Shown here piece by piece: positions 19,172-26,339 of a stretch of DNA of 64,000 nucleotides. The number at the start of each line of letters is the position of its first letter. Position 1 is the stretch's first letter. The position numbers and the translations under genes are program-made. The DNA comes from Streptomyces deccanensis (GTDB taxonomy: Bacteria > Actinomycetota > Actinomycetes > Streptomycetales > Streptomycetaceae). The notes beneath the pieces are model-generated. The model had not been told where the DNA came from, did no database searches, and was given only the letters and a program-made list of their open reading frames with translations. Location: positions 3,286,001 through 3,350,000 of the forward strand of contig NZ_CP092431.1 of NCBI RefSeq assembly GCF_022385335.1, written 5' to 3'.

Positions 19172-19651
19172 TCAGCTCGACGTACTGGCGAACATGCCGG
19201 GCTCGTACGAGCCCCCCGGGTTGTGCACGATCACGTTCATCCGGGTGGCCGCGTTGATCAGGGAGACCAGGCAGACCAGCGCACCGACCTGGTCGTCGTC
19301 GTAGTGCTTGCGCACCTCGGCCCAGGTCTCGTCGGACACGCCGTGGTCACCGAGCCGGGTGCCTTCCTCGGCGAGCGCCAGCGCGGCCCGCTCGGCCTCG
19401 GTGAACACGGTGCTGTGCCGCCAGGCGGCGACCAGGTTGAGCCGGAGCGCGGTTTCACCGGCGGCCGAGGCCTCCTTGGTGTGTACGTCGACGCAGAAAC
19501 CGCAGCCGTTGATCTGGCCGACCCTCAGCTCCACCAGTTCCCGCAGGGCCTTCGGCAGCGAAGAACCTTCCAGGACCAACGAGGTGTTGTAGAACCGCTT
19601 GGCGACCTTCGCGGCGGTCGGGCTGTCGAACAGGTTGAAACGGGGCTCCAT
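19172..19651 (-). CDS. Carboxymuconolactone decarboxylase/AhpD-family protein (ECF41 partner)
   Basis: This protein has 159 residues and the CMD/AhpD fold. The redox motif is C50-x2-C53-x3-H57 (NGCGFCVDVH), typical of AhpD-like peroxidase partners, and LALAEEGTRL follows. GAGGA precedes the ATG by about 7 nt. It is divergent from an ECF41 sigma factor. In this sigma group the partner gene is usually a CMD-family, oxidoreductase or epimerase gene transcribed by the sigma factor itself (family knowledge). A matching promoter motif lies upstream at 19711-19737. The in vivo substrate is unknown. Confidence 0.92.
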   Translation of the reverse strand: MEPRFNLFDSPTAAKVAKRFYNTSLVLEGSSLPKALRELVELRVGQINGCGFCVDVHTKEASAAGETALRLNLVAAWRHSTVFTEAERAALALAEEGTRLGDHGVSDETWAEVRKHYDDDQVGALVCLVSLINAATRMNVIVHNPGGSYEPGMFASTSS

Positions 19652-19710
19652 GACGTCGTCCTCACTCGTGATGTCGCGTGTTCCCGTGCTGCTGCACTGG
19701 ACGAACACAA

Positions 19711-19737
19711 GATGCCGACGGCCCGATCCGTGTGACA
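19711..19737 (-). promoter_or_regulatory. ECF41-type promoter for the CMD-family gene
   Basis: On the minus strand TGTCACA (19737-19731), 16 nt, then CATC (19714-19711). This differs at one base from TGTCACA-N16-CGTC, the motif I recall for ECF41 sigma factors. It lies 60-86 nt before the start codon of the CMD gene. Confidence 0.65.
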
Positions 19738-19771
19738 GCGCGGCGATGTGGCGTGGGTCACAGGTCACGGG

Positions 19772-19798
19772 TGTCACAAAGCGGTGGCGGCCGGCGTC
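19772..19798 (+). promoter_or_regulatory. ECF41-type promoter for the sigma gene
   Basis: TGTCACA (19772-19778), exactly 16 nt, then CGTC (19795-19798), 41 nt before the sigma-factor start. It is a full match to the ECF41 motif and implies autoregulation. Confidence 0.75.
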
Positions 19799-19839
19799 TG
19801 GTGTACGGCGCGGGGAGAGCGAACGGGCAGGAGCCGGCG

Positions 19840-20772
19840 ATGAAGGACCGAACCATGAGCGACTGGACAAGGGACTCATCCGAGGCGGGCACTCGTGGCG
19901 ACCGCATGGAAAGTGTCACCCAGGCGTTCGTCGCCCACCGCAACCTGCTGTTCACCGTCGCCTACGAGATGCTCGGCTCGGCCGCAGACGCCGAGGACGC
20001 CCTGCAGGAGGCCTGGTTACGGTGGGCAAGCGTCGATCTCGACACCGTGCGGGACCAGCGCGCGTACCTGGTCCGGGTCACCACGCGGCAGGCACTGAGT
20101 CATCTGCGTTCGCTCGGCCGGCGCAAGGAGTCCTACGTCGGCCCCTGGCTGCCCGAGCCGCTGCTGACCGCGCCCGACGTGGCCGAGGACGTCGAGTTGG
20201 CCGACAGCGTCTCGATGGCGATGCTGCTGGTTCTGGAGAGCCTCGCCCCGACCGAGCGGGCGGTGTTCGTGCTGCGCGAGGTGTTCGACTTCGGGTACGA
20301 CGAGATCGCCGAGGCCGTCGACAAGAGCCCGGCTTCGGTCCGTCAGATCGCCCACCGGGCCCGGGCCCACGTCGCCGCGCGCCGACCGCGCGGGGTCGCT
20401 TCCGCTGCCGAGACTCGCCGCACGGTCGAGGCGTTTCAGCGGGCGGTCGAAACGGGCGACCTGCAACGTCTGCTCGACATCCTCGCGCCGGACGTCGTCC
20501 TGCTGACCGACGGCGGTGGGGTCGTGCAGGCCGCACTGGCGCCTGTCGTGGGGGCCGACCAGGTGGCCCACGTGCTGGGCAGGATCGCCGCCGTGATGTC
20601 GCTGCAGCCGACACTGGTCAACGGCGACCCGGCACTGATCGTCCGGCTGGGCGGCGAGATCGACACTGTCCTGGCGATGCGCATCGACGACGGCCTCGTC
20701 ACCGGCCTCTACGCCGTGCGCAATCCCGAGAAGCTGTCGCGTCTGGAGCGGGAGACCACCTTGCGCCGCTGA
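19840..20772 (+). CDS. ECF41-family RNA polymerase sigma factor (SigJ type)
   Basis: This is a sigma factor of 310 residues with a fused C-terminal SnoaL-like domain, as in ECF41/SigJ. Region 2 spans about 24-90 and region 4 about 125-185 (ESLAPTERAVFVLREVF, DEIAEAVDKSPASVRQIAHRARA). The group hallmarks are all present: WLPEP at 103-107, DGGG at 224-227 and NPEKL at 295-299. No anti-sigma gene is next to it, as expected, because the C-terminal domain takes that role. GGAG precedes the ATG by 7 nt. Leu60 is a TTA codon, so translation may depend on the bldA tRNA. Confidence 0.93.
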   Translation: MKDRTMSDWTRDSSEAGTRGDRMESVTQAFVAHRNLLFTVAYEMLGSAADAEDALQEAWLRWASVDLDTVRDQRAYLVRVTTRQALSHLRSLGRRKESYVGPWLPEPLLTAPDVAEDVELADSVSMAMLLVLESLAPTERAVFVLREVFDFGYDEIAEAVDKSPASVRQIAHRARAHVAARRPRGVASAAETRRTVEAFQRAVETGDLQRLLDILAPDVVLLTDGGGVVQAALAPVVGADQVAHVLGRIAAVMSLQPTLVNGDPALIVRLGGEIDTVLAMRIDDGLVTGLYAVRNPEKLSRLERETTLRR

Positions 20773-21004
20773 GCCGGAGGTCTTCTTGACAGCAGGAGGA
20801 GATCAGCGTTTCGGCCTCGCCCCGGCATCCGACTGCCGATGGTCACTGCGCTTCGGGGGTCCGGGAGACAGAGGATCGGGCACGTACAACGTGCAGCCTC
20901 CGCAGCCCGTGAGCAGACGGCGCCGCCCTTTTCGCCTCCTGCGCCCAGAACCGGCGGACCAGGAGCGGCTGCACCAAGTGCGGGGCTGACTGCGCGTCAC
21001 CGTG
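20773..21004. other. Intergenic region between convergent sigma and vapC genes
   Basis: About 230 bp. A TTG-initiated frame at 20786-20989 follows a GGAGG, but its product is Arg/Pro-rich and unlike any family I know. I see no hairpin terminator. Confidence 0.5.
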
Positions 21005-21412
21005 TCAGGTACGCACGTCGCGTTGCTGGACCTCCTTGACCACCTCGGCGACCGTCGCAAAGACGTTGTCCACGTGGAGCACGGTGTGCCCGTGATGCAC
21101 CGCGGTCGCGCACACCAGCAGATCGAGCGCCCCAGCTGCCCGATGCCGGCCTTGTTGCGTGAGCTTGTACTGGGCGGTCTCGACCCAGCGCCAGGCGTTC
21201 TTCGAAACCGGCGAGAGCAGACAGAGAGCATCCAACTCCTCGGCAAGCTCGTCCCGGTGAGCGGGACTGGTCGCGGAGTAGAGGAACTCGGTTCGCGTCG
21301 GCTCGCAGATGTGGAACACGCCGGCGGCGATGTGCCCCTCCCAGGGCCGCAGCGCACCTGGGATGCGGAACAGATGCCACAGGGCAGAGGTGTCCAGCAG
21401 GTACGTGATCAT
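21005..21412 (-). CDS. vapC: PIN-domain ribonuclease toxin (VapC)
   Basis: This is a VapC-type toxin of 135 residues, predicted to be a Mg2+-dependent endoribonuclease. The PIN acidic residues are in place: Asp7 (YLLDTSAL), Glu42 (PTRTEFLYS), Asp near 97 (GALDLLVCATA) and a final Asp in VLHVDNVF. It overlaps the upstream vapB by 4 nt, the usual antitoxin-first layout. The cellular RNA target cannot be read from the sequence. Confidence 0.92.
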   Translation of the reverse strand: MITYLLDTSALWHLFRIPGALRPWEGHIAAGVFHICEPTRTEFLYSATSPAHRDELAEELDALCLLSPVSKNAWRWVETAQYKLTQQGRHRAAGALDLLVCATAVHHGHTVLHVDNVFATVAEVVKEVQQRDVRT

Positions 21413-21636
21413 TCGAAGGCCGCTCGCCGCACACGCTTCTGCGCGTCATGCGCCGCCGACGCCTGCTCGAACTCACCCCGCGCGCCCCGCGCAGCCAGCT
21501 TCTCTGCCGCCTCAAGCCGCTTGATCCGTGCCACGTAGTCCCGCAGAGCCGCGTTGACAGTCTCCTTCTTCGTGGTCGTGCCCATGAGCCGCATGGCTTC
21601 CGCGAGCGCCTCGTCATCGAGATCAATCTGGGTCAC
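21409..21636 (-). CDS. vapB: VapB-type antitoxin
   Basis: This is a small antitoxin of 75 residues. The N-terminal ribbon-helix-helix of the VapB/DUF2191 type reads TQIDLDDEALAEAMRLMGTTTKKETVNAALRDYV. An acidic/Arg-rich tail that would wrap the toxin follows. The GTG at 21636 has GAGG close upstream. A longer frame back to 21690 would run through the operator palindrome and is unlikely. It is encoded directly before vapC with a 4-nt overlap. Confidence 0.9.
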   Translation of the reverse strand: MTQIDLDDEALAEAMRLMGTTTKKETVNAALRDYVARIKRLEAAEKLAARGARGEFEQASAAHDAQKRVRRAAFE

Positions 21637-22046
21637 CGACCTCGGACACCTCCAGCATCCATGATGTACATGCCTGCGGTACATCACCAACAGAGAGCGA
21701 GGCGATCGCGCTCCGGATCACGCACGCAGGGATGCGACCGTTTCCGGTTCGAGCCACTCCCCGGTGCAGCCGCACGGAGATCCTGCGTCACCATGAGTGC
21801 GTTGCCGACACCTCGGAACGGCCCCTCGAGGCGACACCACCGGCACCCGGGCTGCTTGCCGCGGCGACTCTTCCGCCGCCCGTCTCGCCGACTGCCCACC
21901 CGCGCGCATCCGCGCAGCTCAGAAGGTTTCCAGCAAGCCCAATCCGACCTGGCGGCAAATTCGCGAGCAGCGGATTCAATCCGTTCAGCCGCAGTTGACG
22001 CTCCGACAGCCACGAAGGAACGTTTCCACAGGTCAGAGTCCTGCAC
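21637..22046. other. Gene-poor stretch between vapB and the tRNA
   Basis: About 410 bp. Apart from the vapB operator, no frame has a recognisable product or ribosome-binding site. It is somewhat less G+C-rich than the neighbouring genes and may hold decayed sequence. I found no direct repeat of a tRNA end that would mark an integrated element. Confidence 0.5.
21662..21686. promoter_or_regulatory. Inverted-repeat operator upstream of vapBC
   Basis: TGATGTAC (21662-21669), 9 nt, GTACATCA (21679-21686): a perfect 8-bp inverted repeat 26-50 nt before the vapB start. Ribbon-helix-helix antitoxins bind such palindromes to repress their own operon, so this is the likely VapB(C) operator. Confidence 0.65.
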
Positions 22047-22049
22047 TGG

Positions 22050-22123
22050 TGGGGCGGGTGGGACTCGAACCCACGGCCGACGGATTATGAGTCCGCTGCT
22101 CTAACCGGCTGAGCTACCGCCCC
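22050..22123 (-). tRNA. tRNA with CAU anticodon (Met elongator or Ile2)
   Basis: A complete cloverleaf on the minus strand. The acceptor arms are GGGGCGG/CCGCCCC. The D-loop contains AGCTCAGCCGGTTAGAGC. The anticodon loop is CTCATAA with anticodon CAU. The T-loop is GGTTCGAGTCC type. The discriminator is A, and CCA is encoded at 22049-22047. Elongator Met and lysidine-modified Ile2 share this loop. The GAGCAGCGGACTCATAATCC arm looks like Ile2 as much as Met, so I leave the identity open. It is not an initiator tRNA because the first acceptor pair is G-C. Confidence 0.9.
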
Positions 22124-22269
22124 GTACGGCGTGTCGCGTACATGTGTGCGCGCCGTCTGCCGCAGCATAGCCGCTCATACGATCTCCTGCTTCGGATGGT
22201 CGGCCTTCGCATGCGCTTCTTGACCTTGAAGACCTCTGCGCGGCGCACACGGTTCCCCCGCACATGAAA

Positions 22270-22290
22270 AAGGACCCCCACGGGGTCCTT
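22270..22290 (-). terminator. Rho-independent terminator after the tRNA-Asn genes
   Basis: AAGGACCCC-CAC-GGGGTCCTT forms a 9-bp hairpin. On the minus strand it is followed by a run of T (the A5 at 22267-22271 on the plus strand). It lies 20 nt beyond the 3' end of the distal tRNA-Asn. Confidence 0.85.
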
Positions 22291-22310
22291 CCTCGGTCCA
22301 TCCTCGTTGG

Positions 22311-22383
22311 CTCTCCCGACTGGACTCGAACCAGTAACCTGCCGGTTAACAGCCGGCTGCTCTGCCAATTGAGCTACGGAAGA
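22311..22383 (-). tRNA. tRNA-Asn (GUU), copy 2
   Basis: A cloverleaf on the minus strand with acceptor TCTTCCG/CGGGAGA (one T-G wobble), D-arm AGCTCAATTGGCAGAGC, anticodon loop CTGTTAA (anticodon GUU), T-arm ACTGGTTCGAGTCCAGT and discriminator G. CCA is encoded at 22310-22308. Outside the acceptor stem it is identical to the copy at 22390-22462. Confidence 0.95.
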
Positions 22384-22389
22384 TCGAAG

Positions 22390-22462
22390 CTCCCCCGACT
22401 GGACTCGAACCAGTAACCTGCCGGTTAACAGCCGGCTGCTCTGCCAATTGAGCTACGGAGGA
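22390..22462 (-). tRNA. tRNA-Asn (GUU), copy 1
   Basis: This is the promoter-proximal copy, minus strand. The acceptor TCCTCCG/CGGGGGA differs from copy 2 at one position in each strand, and the body is identical with anticodon GUU. No CCA is encoded: the next bases read CTT. The 3' end must be completed by CCA-adding enzyme. Six nucleotides separate the two copies, so they are co-transcribed. Confidence 0.95.
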
Positions 22463-22637
22463 TTGCCTCGCTGCATCGAACGTACCTCCCTGGGTATTCG
22501 CCAGGGGGCGTGCGCTCGCTGCGACACATACATTAGCGCAAGCAGGGGGGTGCTCCGCCAATCGGTATCCCCCGCGCCCGTCGCCCGCGCAGGGCAACGC
22601 AAGGGACCGACGCAGACGTAAGGGAAGGGTGGTCGCC

Positions 22638-22943
22638 ATGCGCTATCGGCTCACGTTCTTTGCCGGACTGGCCCTGGGGTACGTGCTCGGCACGAAGGCC
22701 GGTCGCGAACGCTACGAGCAGTTGAAGAAGTCGGCACGGCAGGTCGCGCAGAACCCCGCCGTGCGGAACACCGCCGAGTCGGCCGCCCAGCAGGGGCGGG
22801 TCTACGCCGGCAAGGCCTACCACGTGGTCAGCGAGAAGGTGGGTGACCGTATGCCCGATCTGGTGGCCGAGCGGGTCCGTTCGCTGCGGGCACGCAACGC
22901 CAACGGCTCGGCCGGGGACGACTGGGGCACCAGCAACACATAG
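22638..22943 (+). CDS. Small YtxH-like membrane/stress-type protein
   Basis: A protein of 101 residues. The N terminus has one short hydrophobic helix ending in the motif FAGLALGYVLGTKAGRERYEQL, which is typical of YtxH-like and general-stress-type small proteins. The rest is amphipathic and Ala/Arg-rich, with possible coiled-coil character, and the tail is polar. ATG 22638 is preceded by GGGAAGGG at about 8 nt; GTG 22629 would add three residues. The function is unknown. It probably stands alone before the sugar kinase. Confidence 0.8.
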   Translation: MRYRLTFFAGLALGYVLGTKAGRERYEQLKKSARQVAQNPAVRNTAESAAQQGRVYAGKAYHVVSEKVGDRMPDLVAERVRSLRARNANGSAGDDWGTSNT

Positions 22944-23012
22944 GGGCCCCATCGCAGCCGTCGGACCCGCGCGCGGCGCTCCCACCCCTTCCCGTGCGGC
23001 AGAATTTCTGCC

Positions 23013-24467
23013 ATGGGGATAGTCGCCGGGCTGGACAGTTCGCCCGATTTTACGCGCATTGTCGTCTGTGACTCGGACACAGGGGCCGTGCTCAGGCAGG
23101 GGTATGCCCCGCACCCGTTGGAGCCGGCGGAGGGCGGGGGGCGCCCGGCGGACGTCGATCCGCAGGCCTGGCTGCTGTCCCTGGGCGAGGCGGCCGGCGG
23201 CGGGCTGCTGGAGGGCGTGCAGGCCATCGGGGTCTCGTCCCAGCAGAACGGGCTGATCGCGCTGGACGCACAGGGCAACACCGTGCGTCCGGCGATGGTC
23301 GGCGGCGACAGGCGGACCCAGGTGGCGGCCGCCGACCTCGTCGACGCGCTCGGGGGGCGCGGCTCGTGGGCGGAGGCCGTCGGCTGTGTGCCGGGGGCCG
23401 CGCAGCCGGTGACCAAGCTGCGCTGGATGAGCCGTACGGAACCGGACGCCGCGATGCGGACGGCCGTACTGCTCCAGGCGCACGACTGGCTGGTCTGGCA
23501 GCTGCTCGGGCGGCCGGTCAGAAGGACGACGGACCGGGGCGGGGCGTCCGGGACCGGGTACTGGAACGCGGCGACCGGCCAGTACCGCACGGATCTCGTC
23601 GAGATGGCGCTCGGACACCAGGTGATGCTCCCCGAGGTGCTCGGCCCCTCGGACGCCGCCGGGACGACGCCGGAGGGGCTCCTCATCTCCGCCGGCACCG
23701 GCGAGACCATGGCTGCCGCCTTCGGGCTCGGCATCGGGCTCGGGGACGCGGTGGTGTCGCTGGGGGCCTCCGGGTCCGTCATGGCCGTTCACACCCAGGC
23801 ACTCGTGGACTCCTCCGGGATGATCACCTCGCTGGCCGACGCCACGGGCATGCATCTGCCGGTCGTCACCACGCTCAACGCCGTACGGACGCTGCGCGGG
23901 GCCGCCGAACTGCTGGGCGTGGCCGATCTGGAGGCGCTCTCCGACCTGGCGATGAAGTCGACGCCCGGCTCGCACGGACTGGTGATGCTGCCCTACCTGG
24001 AGGGCGAGCGGACGCCGAACCTGCCGCACACGGCGGGGACGCTCGCCGGGCTGCGGCGGGAGTCGATGAAGCCGGAGCACCTGGCGCGGGCCGCGTTCGA
24101 GGGCATGCTGTGCGGGCTCGCGGACGCGCTGGACGTGCTGCGCGGGCGCGGCGTGGACGTACGGCGGATCTTCCTGCTGGGTGCTGCGGCGGAGCTGCCG
24201 GCCGTGCAGGCGGCGGCGCCGGCGCTCTTCGGGGTGCAGGTGGTGGTGCCGCAGCCGGCGGACTACGCGGCGGTGGGCGCGGCCCGGCAGGCGGCGTGGG
24301 CGCTCGGGGTCTCGCAGGGGGCGCTCGATCCGCGTACGCCTCCGATGTGGCCGGGGGCGGCGGCGCAGGTGCTGGAGCCGGGGGACGAGCTGGCGGTGGG
24401 GCAGGCGGTCCGGCAGCAGTACGTGGCGGTCCGGGAACAGACCCATCCCGGGGCGTTCCGGACCTGA
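23013..24467 (+). CDS. xylB: FGGY-family carbohydrate kinase (xylulose kinase-like)
   Basis: A sugar kinase of 484 residues with the two-domain FGGY/ASKHA fold. The first phosphate loop region is GIVAGLDSSPDFTRIVVCD. The substrate-side motifs are GVSSQQNGLIALD and LQAHDWLVWQL, and the C-terminal ATP-site glycines are in VSLGASGSVMAV and FLLGAAAELPAVQ. It is closest to XylB, which phosphorylates D-xylulose. The canonical D-S-T phosphate motif here reads DSSPDFTR. Clustered xylose genes are absent, so the substrate is not certain. Confidence 0.82.
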   Translation: MGIVAGLDSSPDFTRIVVCDSDTGAVLRQGYAPHPLEPAEGGGRPADVDPQAWLLSLGEAAGGGLLEGVQAIGVSSQQNGLIALDAQGNTVRPAMVGGDRRTQVAAADLVDALGGRGSWAEAVGCVPGAAQPVTKLRWMSRTEPDAAMRTAVLLQAHDWLVWQLLGRPVRRTTDRGGASGTGYWNAATGQYRTDLVEMALGHQVMLPEVLGPSDAAGTTPEGLLISAGTGETMAAAFGLGIGLGDAVVSLGASGSVMAVHTQALVDSSGMITSLADATGMHLPVVTTLNAVRTLRGAAELLGVADLEALSDLAMKSTPGSHGLVMLPYLEGERTPNLPHTAGTLAGLRRESMKPEHLARAAFEGMLCGLADALDVLRGRGVDVRRIFLLGAAAELPAVQAAAPALFGVQVVVPQPADYAAVGAARQAAWALGVSQGALDPRTPPMWPGAAAQVLEPGDELAVGQAVRQQYVAVREQTHPGAFRT

Positions 24468-24605
24468 GCACCTCGGGTCGACCTACATGGTTCGGCCATC
24501 GATTCCTCACCGTCGGGTTAATTCGGTTGAGGTAACGCGGGTGGAGTGTTCGACGATGGGTGCTGGTGCGTCCCGAACCCCGTCGTCGACTCCGAGAGAT
24601 CTCGC

Positions 24606-26339
24606 GTGCTCATACGTCTGCTGAGAAGTCATCTACGTCCCTACCGGACACCGATCACCCTGCTGGTGCTGCTGCAGTTCGTGCAGACGTGCGCCACGCT
24701 CTACCTGCCCACTCTGAACGCGGACATCATCGACGAGGGCGTGGTGAAGGGGGACACGGGCTACATCCTGTCCTTCGGCGCGCTGATGATCGGCATCTCG
24801 CTGGTGCAGGTCGTCTGCAACATCGGGGCCGTGTACTACGGCGCCCGCACCGCGTCGGCGGTCGGCCGGGACATCCGGGCCGCCGTGTTCGACCGGGTGC
24901 AGTCGTTCTCGGCGCGTGAGGTCGGTCACTTCGGGGCGCCGTCGCTGATCACCCGGACCACGAACGATGTGCAGCAGGTGCAGATGCTGGTGCTCATGAC
25001 GTTCACGCTGGTGGTGTCGGCGCCGATCATGTGCGTCGGCGGCATCGTGCTGGCGCTCGGGCTGGACGTGCCGCTGTCGGGGGTGCTGCTCGCCGTCGTA
25101 CCGGTGCTCGGGATCTCCGTCAGCCTGATCGTGCGCCGGCTGCGCCCCCTGTTCCGCACGATGCAGGAGCGGTTGGACACCGTGAACCGGGTGCTGCGGG
25201 AGCAGATCACCGGCAACCGGGTGATCCGGGCCTTCGTGCGGGACGACTACGAGAAGGACCGGTTCCGGAAGGCGAACGTCGAGCTGACGGACGTGTCGCT
25301 GGGAACCGGGCGGATGCTCGCGCTGATGTTCCCGATCGTGATGACGGTGATCAACCTGTCGTCGATCGCGGTGGTGTGGTTCGGTGCCCATCGGATCGAC
25401 AGCGGTGGGATGGAGATCGGCGCGCTCACGGCGTTCCTCGCCTATCTGATGCAGATCGTGATGGCTGTGATGATGGCCACCTTCATGTTCATGATGATGC
25501 CGCGCGCCGAGGTGTGCGCCGAGCGCATCCAGGAGGTGCTGGACACCGACACGAGCGTGGTGCCGCCGGTCGAGCCCGTACGGGAGCTGCGGCGCCACGG
25601 GTTCCTGGAGGTCCGGGGCGCGGGGTTCCGCTATCCGGGTGCCGAGGAGCCGGTGCTCAGGTCGATCGAGGTCGTGGCGCGGCCCGGTGAGACGACGGCC
25701 GTCATCGGGTCCACGGGCAGCGGGAAGTCGACGCTGCTCGGGCTGGTGCCCCGGCTGTTCGACGTCACCGAGGGCGAGGTGCTGGTGGACGGCGTCGACG
25801 TACGGACGCTCGACCCGAAGCTGCTGGCGAGGACGGTGGGTCTGGTGCCGCAGAAGCCGTATCTGTTCTCCGGGACCGTGGCGACGAACCTGCGGTACGG
25901 CAATCCGGACGCCACGGACGAGGAGTTGTGGCACGCGCTGGAGGTGGCGCAGGCCAAGGAGTTCGTGGAGCGGCTGGAGAACGGGCTGGACTCCCCCATC
26001 GCGCAGGGCGGGACGAACGTGTCGGGCGGGCAGCGGCAGCGGCTCGCGATCGCGCGGACGCTGGTGCAGCGGCCGGAGATCTATCTGTTCGACGACTCCT
26101 TCTCCGCGCTCGACTACGCGACCGACGCCGCGCTGCGGGCGGCGCTGGCGCGGGAGACCGCCGACGCGACCGTGGTGATCGTGGCCCAACGGGTGGCGAC
26201 CATCCGGGACGCCGACCGGATCGTCGTCCTCGACGAGGGCCGGGTCGTCGGCACGGGCCGGCACCACGAGCTGATGGCGGACAACGAGACCTACCGGGAG
26301 ATCGTCCTCTCCCAGCTCACGGAAGCGGAGGCAGCCTGA
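24606..26339 (+). CDS. ABC exporter half-transporter, subunit A (MDR type)
   Basis: A 577-residue fusion of a six-helix exporter membrane domain (about 1-310) and an ATPase (about 335-575). Walker A is GSTGSGKST, the signature VSGGQRQR and Walker B IYLFDDSFSALD. The Asp where most exporters have the catalytic Glu makes this ATP site probably degenerate, as in heterodimeric exporters of the TM287/LmrCD type. The GTG start at 24606 is chosen to begin at RLLRSHLRPYR. The stop overlaps the next gene's ATG (TGATG). The substrate is unknown. Confidence 0.9.
   Translation: MLIRLLRSHLRPYRTPITLLVLLQFVQTCATLYLPTLNADIIDEGVVKGDTGYILSFGALMIGISLVQVVCNIGAVYYGARTASAVGRDIRAAVFDRVQSFSAREVGHFGAPSLITRTTNDVQQVQMLVLMTFTLVVSAPIMCVGGIVLALGLDVPLSGVLLAVVPVLGISVSLIVRRLRPLFRTMQERLDTVNRVLREQITGNRVIRAFVRDDYEKDRFRKANVELTDVSLGTGRMLALMFPIVMTVINLSSIAVVWFGAHRIDSGGMEIGALTAFLAYLMQIVMAVMMATFMFMMMPRAEVCAERIQEVLDTDTSVVPPVEPVRELRRHGFLEVRGAGFRYPGAEEPVLRSIEVVARPGETTAVIGSTGSGKSTLLGLVPRLFDVTEGEVLVDGVDVRTLDPKLLARTVGLVPQKPYLFSGTVATNLRYGNPDATDEELWHALEVAQAKEFVERLENGLDSPIAQGGTNVSGGQRQRLAIARTLVQRPEIYLFDDSFSALDYATDAALRAALARETADATVVIVAQRVATIRDADRIVVLDEGRVVGTGRHHELMADNETYREIVLSQLTEAEAA

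Noticed and set aside
20786..20989. 67-codon TTG-initiated frame after the ECF41 gene
   Set aside because: It has a fair ribosome-binding site but a weak start codon and no recognisable product.
21637..22123. Integrated element at the CAU tRNA carrying vapBC
   Set aside because: I found no integrase gene, no excision gene and no direct repeat of the tRNA 3' end.
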